64,000 bases of DNA from Pseudoxanthomonas japonensis (GTDB lineage Bacteria; Pseudomonadota; Gammaproteobacteria; Xanthomonadales; Xanthomonadaceae): assembly GCF_010093445.1 (NCBI RefSeq), contig NZ_PDWW01000003.1:124001-188000 (forward strand), in the 5' to 3' direction. Below the pieces are notes generated by a model. That model saw only the letters and a program-made list of their open reading frames with translations, was not told the DNA's origin and searched no databases. The position numbers and the translations under genes are program-made. Every line of letters starts with the position of its first letter. Position 1 is the first letter of the stretch. Shown here piece by piece: positions 58,772 to 64,000 of this stretch.

Positions 58772-59632
58772 TCACTGGGAATTGGCGATCAGCACCCCGA
58801 CGGCCAGGCCCAATCCCAGCACGCCGATGGCCAAGGCCAGGTAGCCGGCATTGCCGAGAAGCCGCTGCAGCAAGCGTTTCCTTTCATGCGCTTGCGATGC
58901 TTCGAAGCTCGCAAACTCGACAACGCCGCCCGCCGAGGTGTTGTGGAACTCGTAGCGTGCAAGGGAGTTGCCCGTCTTGCGTGCCAATGCGAACAGGGCG
59001 ATGCCGATGCCCAGCGGAATCAATGAGAAGCCTCCGAGAACGATGGGCAGCTTTTTCCGGAATTCGCGCCCGCGCCCGGCGCGTCCGGCCTCATGACGTT
59101 CACTCTGGTAGTCGGCGAACCGCTGACGGCTGCCGCCCACGCCGGTCAGGTCCACGAAACGATCCTGATACCCCGGCGGAAAATACAGTTGGGCCGTCTC
59201 CCGCGCCGCTTGCGGACTCGCCTTGAAGTAGTTCTTTTCCCTTGCGAAGCGCTGGCGGCGGCACGTATCGAACAGGTTGTCCAGGTAGCCGCACTTCTTG
59301 CGCCAGTCGGGATAGGCCTGCATTTTTTCGTCGATGGAACGATACGCCCGGCTGTACGCATCGAGCAGCTCTCGCGCAGGCCCGGATGCCTGGGACACGT
59401 TGCCGCTGCTGCTCGCGGTGTGCGCCAGGGCACTGTGCAGCATCATCAGCCGCCCCGCCTGACGCCCGGCTATGTCGTCGGGTTCGGCGTCCCCGGCGGT
59501 TGCCAGAAGGTCCGACTGGACCTGCGCTGCGGAAGGATAGTGCGCCAGGGCAGCAGCATCTTCGTCATTCGCCCATGCCAGTCCTGCCTGTCCGCCCAGC
59601 ATGGCGAACATCAACACCGCGCCGATCTTCAT
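58772..59632 (-). CDS. Exported/membrane protein of unknown function
   Basis: 286 aa. The signal peptide ends at WANDE, an Ala-rich mature N-terminus follows with several Cys-Arg-rich residues (DWRKKCGYLDNLFDTCRRQRFA near 110), then two membrane helices close together (LPIVLGGFSLIPLGIGIALFAL near 197; YLALAIGVLGLGLAVGVLIA near 262). ATG 59632 has GGGGA upstream. No family was recognised. It is transcribed toward the serine hydrolase gene. Confidence 0.65.
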   Translation of the reverse strand: MKIGAVLMFAMLGGQAGLAWANDEDAAALAHYPSAAQVQSDLLATAGDAEPDDIAGRQAGRLMMLHSALAHTASSSGNVSQASGPARELLDAYSRAYRSIDEKMQAYPDWRKKCGYLDNLFDTCRRQRFAREKNYFKASPQAARETAQLYFPPGYQDRFVDLTGVGGSRQRFADYQSERHEAGRAGRGREFRKKLPIVLGGFSLIPLGIGIALFALARKTGNSLARYEFHNTSAGGVVEFASFEASQAHERKRLLQRLLGNAGYLALAIGVLGLGLAVGVLIANSQ

Positions 59633-59780
59633 ACGTTCCCCTGGTGAGTGATGCCATTCCGGAAATGTCCGGCTTCTGCGAGTCCGCATCGCCGGGCAGT
59701 GGATTCAAGGCGGGCGCCCCAACCTGTTTTCCGACCGAGGCGGCCATACATTCACGGATGAAAGGCCGCCGAATACCGGT

Positions 59781-62525
59781 TCAGTTCCCGGCGGCTCCCG
59801 TGCCGCCCAACAGACGCCGCCACGCGACCATCTCGTCTTCTTCGGACGTACCCAACTCGCCCAGCGCCGCCACCGCCGCGATCAGCAGCGGACGACCTTC
59901 CTGGGTGCGCCCGGACTGCATCAGGATCTGGCCCCGCAGCGCCTGCAGCCGGTGTTCCCAGCCGGGCGTGGAGTCGCCCGCGGTCAGCGCCGGGACGCTG
60001 AGGCCATCGACCATCTCGAGCGCATCGTCATACCGGCCTTCGGTGGCGAGGTGGCCGGCGAGCGCATAGCGGAAGCTGTGTGCGGCGACGTTGTCCTGGC
60101 CGAAATGCCGGCGCAGGCCGCCTTCCGCCTGGCGCAGGTAATCCAGGCCGGCCTGGCGGTCGCCGCAGGCGTACTCCTTGAACCCCAGGTTGCCGGTTTC
60201 GATCAGTGTCGCCTGGCGTTCTTCGCCGTAACGCTTCGCCATGCGTTCGCGCACCGTGCGCGCGATCGGCAGCGCCTTCGGGCAATCATCGGCGTAGTCG
60301 TGGATGCTGGCCACCAGCGACAGCTGCACCAGCGTGGTGTAGTCGTCAGGCCCCAGGATACGCTCGGTGGTGGCGGCCGCGGTCTGCGCGATGGGCAGCG
60401 CTTCGGCGTAGCGGCCCATGTTGCGAAGCGCTCGCGCCAGCATCACGCGGTAGCCGGCGACGGTGGACTCGCCGATGCGCTTTGCGTCCAGCAAGGGATC
60501 GGCCAGTACCTGCTGCAACAGCGGCACCGCTTCCTCGGCCTTGCCGGAACGGAGCAGGGCGTCGGCGATGTTGGAACGGATCAGTGCGGCCATCGAGGCG
60601 TCGTCGGGACGCAGGGCGCGCTGCAACGCATCCGCGCGGCGGTGCGCGACGAGCGAAGGTTCGATCTCCAGTTGCTGGAAGTGGAACTGGCCGCGTGCGA
60701 TGGCAGCGTACAGCGCGACGACGTTCCGGCCTTCCAGTCGCGTGCGGCCGGCAAGGCGGTCGGCTTCGCGGAGCTGGCGCTCGGCCTCGGTGAACGATTC
60801 GCGCGTGCCGGCATAGGCCAGCGTGCGCACCAGTCCGTAGCGGGTGACCAGGGTCTGTTCGTCATCCACACCGAAGGCGCGGCCGTAGTCCTGCACCGCC
60901 TGCCGCAGGTGGCTGGCGGCGCGCTCGCGATCGCCGAGCGTGCGCCAGGCATCGCCCAGTGCCGCATGGATGCCGCCGCGTACCGCCGGGTCCTGGCTGA
61001 AGCGGGCGGCCAGCGGCGCACCTGCCTGTTCGAGCATCTGCCGCACGGTCGGGTCGCGCTCGAAGCCGGCGCCGCCCGGGCTCAGCGCGCCGATCAGATC
61101 GTCGCTGAGGAAGCGCGTCACCGCTTCCGCGCGCGCGGCCTGCATCGCGGCGCTCTGGCGCTGCTGTTCACTGCGGTACCAGAACAGTGAGCTTGCCAGC
61201 AGGCCTGCGCTGAGCAGCGCGAAGCTGGCGATGATCCACGGGCGACGCGCACGCGTGCGTTCCAGGGCGCGCTGCGCATGCTGGGCATGGCGTGCCGCCG
61301 CCTGCTGTTCGTCGTCGCGTGCGCGTCGCTGCGGCAACGAGGACAGGCGGTCGATCAGGTCCGCCACGCTGCCGAGGCGTCGCGCGGGATCGCCGTCGGT
61401 GGCGCGGCCGATATCCTCGACCAGCAGCGGGTCGTCGATATCGCGCTCCCAGCCCGGCGCCATCGGACGACGCAGGTCGCCCACCAGCCACTGGTACAGC
61501 AGCACGCCGAGCGCATAGACGTCGCTGCGCACGGTGGCCGGCTGGCCAGCGACCAGCTCCGGTGCCAGATAAAGCGGCGTGCCCGAACTATCGCTGCCGG
61601 CGGTGGTGACCGTCATGCCCATGCCGGTGATGCCGAGTTCGGCCAGCCGCTCCGGTTGCAGCAGGCGGCTGTTGCCGAAGTCGGTGAGGCAGGGCTGCCA
61701 GCGTTCGTCCTGGCGGGCGCGCACCAGCACGTTGTCCGGCTTGATGTCCTTGTGCAGCACGCCCACGCCGTGCGCGGCATCGACTGCCGCGGCGACCTGC
61801 AGGAAGAACGCCAGCTTGCGCGCGCGGTCCCAACCGAGCGCGCCATGCCCCGCGGCCCAGTCGGGCAGTGCCTGTCCGCCGTACTCGCACTCCAGGAAGT
61901 ACGGCTCGGTCTCGAAGTTCCAGTCCAGCACGCGAACGAAATCGTCGCGCTCGCCCAGCGTGTCGCGCAGCACGCGCATCAGCGTGGCTTCGCGCTTGAT
62001 GGCGGCCAGGCGCTCGCCGCCCACGCTGAACTTGAACACGCGCGCATCGCGGCTGCGCGGTTGGCGCGCCAGCCAGACTTCGCTGCCCAGGGTGCGGCCG
62101 AGCGGGCGCTCGAGCAGGAAGTGTTCGCGACCGGGCACCGGCTGGCCGGCAGCGAAGCTCAGTGCAGTGCCCAGCCGCTGGCCCTGCGCGACGCGCTCGA
62201 CGGGACCGTCCAGGCGGTAGCCCACGCGCGGGACGGTAGCGATGCGGTCCTCGCCGGCCGCGTCGAGCGCCTTGCGCAGTTTGCCGATGGCGGTCGCCAG
62301 TACGTGGTCGACGGTGATGCGGCCGGTCCAGACCTGGTCGAACAGTTCCTCCTTGGTCACCACCTCGCCGACATGGCGCAGCAGCACCGACAGCACCTGC
62401 AGCGGCTTGTGCTCGATGTCGACCGCCAGGCCGGCGACGCGCAGTTCATGACGGGCCTCGTCGAACTCGACGGTGCCGAAGCGCCATCGGTAGAGCCGGG
62501 CATCGGGGGGCGGGGAGGGGGGCAT
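59781..62525 (-). CDS. Winged-helix / Ser-Thr kinase / TPR membrane protein
   Basis: About 914 aa. An OmpR/CadC-type winged helix (about residues 10-108; TVDHVLATAIGKLRKAL, PRVGYRL) precedes a protein-kinase domain (about 135-400) with Lys165, HKD-type catalytic loop (LHKDIKPDN, Asp260, Asn265) and DFG at 282-284. One membrane helix lies at 430-450, and TPR-like repeats fill about 500-900. The architecture places the DNA-binding and kinase parts in the cytoplasm and the TPRs outside. ATG 62525 is chosen; TATCAT lies about 8 nt before it, giving an apparently leaderless start. An in-frame ATG at 62555 is the alternative. Phosphorylation may control its own DNA binding; that is inference. Confidence 0.85.
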   Translation of the reverse strand: MPPSPPPDARLYRWRFGTVEFDEARHELRVAGLAVDIEHKPLQVLSVLLRHVGEVVTKEELFDQVWTGRITVDHVLATAIGKLRKALDAAGEDRIATVPRVGYRLDGPVERVAQGQRLGTALSFAAGQPVPGREHFLLERPLGRTLGSEVWLARQPRSRDARVFKFSVGGERLAAIKREATLMRVLRDTLGERDDFVRVLDWNFETEPYFLECEYGGQALPDWAAGHGALGWDRARKLAFFLQVAAAVDAAHGVGVLHKDIKPDNVLVRARQDERWQPCLTDFGNSRLLQPERLAELGITGMGMTVTTAGSDSSGTPLYLAPELVAGQPATVRSDVYALGVLLYQWLVGDLRRPMAPGWERDIDDPLLVEDIGRATDGDPARRLGSVADLIDRLSSLPQRRARDDEQQAAARHAQHAQRALERTRARRPWIIASFALLSAGLLASSLFWYRSEQQRQSAAMQAARAEAVTRFLSDDLIGALSPGGAGFERDPTVRQMLEQAGAPLAARFSQDPAVRGGIHAALGDAWRTLGDRERAASHLRQAVQDYGRAFGVDDEQTLVTRYGLVRTLAYAGTRESFTEAERQLREADRLAGRTRLEGRNVVALYAAIARGQFHFQQLEIEPSLVAHRRADALQRALRPDDASMAALIRSNIADALLRSGKAEEAVPLLQQVLADPLLDAKRIGESTVAGYRVMLARALRNMGRYAEALPIAQTAAATTERILGPDDYTTLVQLSLVASIHDYADDCPKALPIARTVRERMAKRYGEERQATLIETGNLGFKEYACGDRQAGLDYLRQAEGGLRRHFGQDNVAAHSFRYALAGHLATEGRYDDALEMVDGLSVPALTAGDSTPGWEHRLQALRGQILMQSGRTQEGRPLLIAAVAALGELGTSEEDEMVAWRRLLGGTGAAGN

Positions 62526-62531
62526 GCGACC

Positions 62532-62538
62532 GATGATA
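62532..62538 (-). promoter_or_regulatory. Possible -10 element for a leaderless kinase transcript
   Basis: On the minus strand TTATCAT lies about 7-8 nt before ATG 62525, the position expected when transcription begins at the start codon. Confidence 0.35.
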
Positions 62539-62695
62539 ACGCCGGTTACGGCGCCCATTGCGGGGCGGGAAACCCCGTCGCGGCGCGCTTGAAGGTTTCT
62601 TGAAGTCCGCATGAGGACGCCTGCGGCGACCTCCCGGCAGTCTCGTTCCCAAGCCCCGGCCACGCGCCGGTCGGGGCATCCAGCGAGGCCGGGTA

Positions 62696-63586
62696 ATGCG
62701 GACAGGAAACAGCAGTCGAGGGGGGTGGAGCCGGCTTGCCCTGTCGCTGGCGTGGCTGGGGGCCGTCGCAATGGCGCCGGCCGCGGCCCAGTCCACGTCC
62801 GACCCGCGCAGCGTGGTGGGGCCCTGGGTGGGCACCTATGTCTGTGCGCAGGGCCTGACCGGCCTGACCCTCAGCATCGCCGAGGCCACGCCCACGCAGG
62901 CACGCGCGCTGTTCCATTTCTATGCGGACCCGCGCAACCCGCGGGTGCCGACCGGCTGCTTCACCATGACCGGCCAGTACGACCCGGCATCCGGCCGGCT
63001 TCAACTCAAGGGCGGTGACTGGCTGCTCAAGCCCGGCGGGTACCGGGTGGTGCACTTCGATGGCCACGTCGATGCCGAAGGCCGGCGGTTCACCGGCAAG
63101 GTCAGCGGTGCGCCCGCGTGCAAGCAGTTCGACCTGGCCCGTGGTCCCTCGCCGGCAATGCCGCCGGCCACCTGCGCGATCGCCATGCCGGTGGCGCAGG
63201 CCGACCTGCAGGATGCCGGTCGCCTCGGCGACGCGCTGGCGAACGCGGGCCGTGTCGACCTGAACATCCTGTTCGACTTCGCGCAGGCGACGATCCGCCC
63301 CGACAGCGTGCCGCAGCTCGACGAACTGGGTCGAACCCTGCTGACGCCCGCACTGTCCGCGCGCCGCATCGGCATCCACGGCCATACCGACGCCGTCGGC
63401 AATGCGGACGCCAACCTGCAGCTGTCGCGCCAGCGCGCGGCCGCCGTCGCCGCCTACCTGCAGCGTGCATTCGGCATCGCATCGCAACGCCTCGATGTAC
63501 AGGGCTTCGGCAAGACACGCCTCAAGCAGCCAGGCAATCCCGGGGCGGAAGCCAACCGCCGGGTCGAGATCGTGCTGCTGGAGTGA
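62696..63586 (+). CDS. OmpA-family protein
   Basis: 296 aa. The signal peptide ends at AAAQS. A roughly 150-residue N-terminal beta-domain of unknown type (GPWVGTYVCAQGLTGLTLSIAEA) precedes an OmpA-like peptidoglycan-binding domain (DLNILFDFAQATIRPDS; IGIHGHTDAVGN; LSRQRAAAVAAYL; GFGKTRLKQPG; NRRVEIVLLE). ATG 62696 has GAGG 8 nt upstream. It diverges from the kinase gene across 170 bp, so the kinase's winged helix may act on this promoter. That link is inference. Confidence 0.9.
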   Translation: MRTGNSSRGGWSRLALSLAWLGAVAMAPAAAQSTSDPRSVVGPWVGTYVCAQGLTGLTLSIAEATPTQARALFHFYADPRNPRVPTGCFTMTGQYDPASGRLQLKGGDWLLKPGGYRVVHFDGHVDAEGRRFTGKVSGAPACKQFDLARGPSPAMPPATCAIAMPVAQADLQDAGRLGDALANAGRVDLNILFDFAQATIRPDSVPQLDELGRTLLTPALSARRIGIHGHTDAVGNADANLQLSRQRAAAVAAYLQRAFGIASQRLDVQGFGKTRLKQPGNPGAEANRRVEIVLLE

Positions 63587-63637
63587 ACCGTTCGGTCCAC
63601 GCAACCCCCGCCACCCATCCCAGAGAAGGAAACCCCG

Positions 63638-64000
63638 ATGACGAAGACCTTGCCCTTGCTGGCCCTGTCCGTCCTGCTGCTGTCCGCGTGCGGCGGCAGC
63701 GACACCGACCTGGCGGACGGCCAGGAGGAGATGGGCGTGCCGGTCGACGAACTGGAGGAAGCGGCCGCCGCCGCGCCCGACGGCACCGCGCCACTGCGTT
63801 GTCCGCCGAAAGTCCGCAAGAGCCTGGTGGGCCCGGACATCACCGGCCTGCGGCCGGGCATGACGCGGGAAGAAGCGCTGTCCACCGTGCGATGCAATCT
63901 GGGTGAGGACGCCGTCGTGACCGAGGAGAAGCGCTGGCTGGATCGCCTGGACACCTATGGCGTGGAACTCGGCACGCAGTTCTTCACCGTCGAAAGGGGC
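63638..64000 (+). CDS. Lipoprotein, cut by the window end
   Basis: At least 121 codons. The signal LLALSVLLLSACGG has a lipobox (LSAC). The mature part is acidic at first (ELEEAAAAAPDG) and then has ITGLRPGMTREEALSTVRC, which resembles a SmpA/OmlA-like or PASTA-like small-domain start. AGAAGGA lies 7 nt before ATG 63638. The stop is outside the window, and the frame is open to its last base. It follows the OmpA-like gene by 51 bp and is probably co-transcribed with it. Confidence 0.75.
   Translation, partial: MTKTLPLLALSVLLLSACGGSDTDLADGQEEMGVPVDELEEAAAAAPDGTAPLRCPPKVRKSLVGPDITGLRPGMTREEALSTVRCNLGEDAVVTEEKRWLDRLDTYGVELGTQFFTVERG

Noticed and set aside
1-64000. tRNA, rRNA, CRISPR arrays, insertion-sequence transposases, prophage genes
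   Set aside because: None was recognised on either strand by eye. The direct repeats seen are either coding repeats or palindromic intergenic elements without regular spacers.

Overview
The window is high-GC DNA (roughly two thirds G+C by eye) from a gammaproteobacterium of the Xanthomonadaceae/Lysobacteraceae, most like Pseudoxanthomonas or a close relative. This rests on the gene repertoire (class III PHA synthase PhaE/PhaC, DUF1501/DUF1800 pair, DUF11/OmpA giant adhesin, many TonB-type and c-di-GMP proteins), on apparent leaderless starts, and on several palindromic intergenic repeat families of a type common in xanthomonads. It reads as chromosome. I saw no tRNA, rRNA, CRISPR array, transposase or phage gene.

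Layout. 0.2-2.3 kb: pnp with its terminator. 2.9-14.8 kb: a surface module of a DUF3617 protein, a 2465-aa DUF11-repeat/OmpA protein and a translationally coupled 1238-aa outer-membrane barrel, closed by a terminator. 15-25 kb: an MFS permease, a small membrane protein, an SGNH hydrolase, a 21-bp degenerate repeat tract, a Tat-exported epimerase-like protein, a membrane-anchored unknown, and the DUF1800-DUF1501 operon. 24-41 kb: carbon-storage and acetyl-CoA genes scattered among intergenic repeats. These are a GntP permease divergent from a TonB receptor, a CrbS/MxtR-like transporter-kinase hybrid, a Nudix hydrolase, a LuxR response regulator (likely the kinase's partner), 3-hydroxybutyrate dehydrogenase divergent from the 3HB-oligomer hydrolase, phosphatidylserine synthase, and phaE-phaC. 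40.9-48.9 kb: small membrane proteins, an oxidoreductase, a TetR regulator, a GFA protein, an HD-GYP phosphodiesterase and small exported proteins. 48.4-52.8 kb: a four-gene operon of a cupredoxin-like protein, a GGDEF-EAL protein, a DUF3034 protein and a truncated-hemoglobin lipoprotein. 53-64 kb: nitronate monooxygenase, a YCII protein, topoisomerase IB, two secreted hydrolases, an unknown membrane protein, a winged-helix/Ser-Thr-kinase/TPR protein divergent from an OmpA-like protein, and a lipoprotein cut by the window end.

Most notable: (1) the cupredoxin/GGDEF-EAL/DUF3034/truncated-globin operon, which looks like a redox- or gas-linked c-di-GMP module; (2) a 16-bp GTAC-N4-GTAC-GATG motif shared by two divergent promoter regions, linking a GntP permease and TonB receptor to PHB mobilisation; (3) a tandem 126-bp repeat carrying perfect DnaA boxes; (4) PhaE with a histone-H1-like basic tail; (5) five exact-length 348-bp repeats in the giant adhesin; and (6) a degenerate 21-bp minisatellite. 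Functions are inferred from recognisable motifs read by eye; no database search was run.
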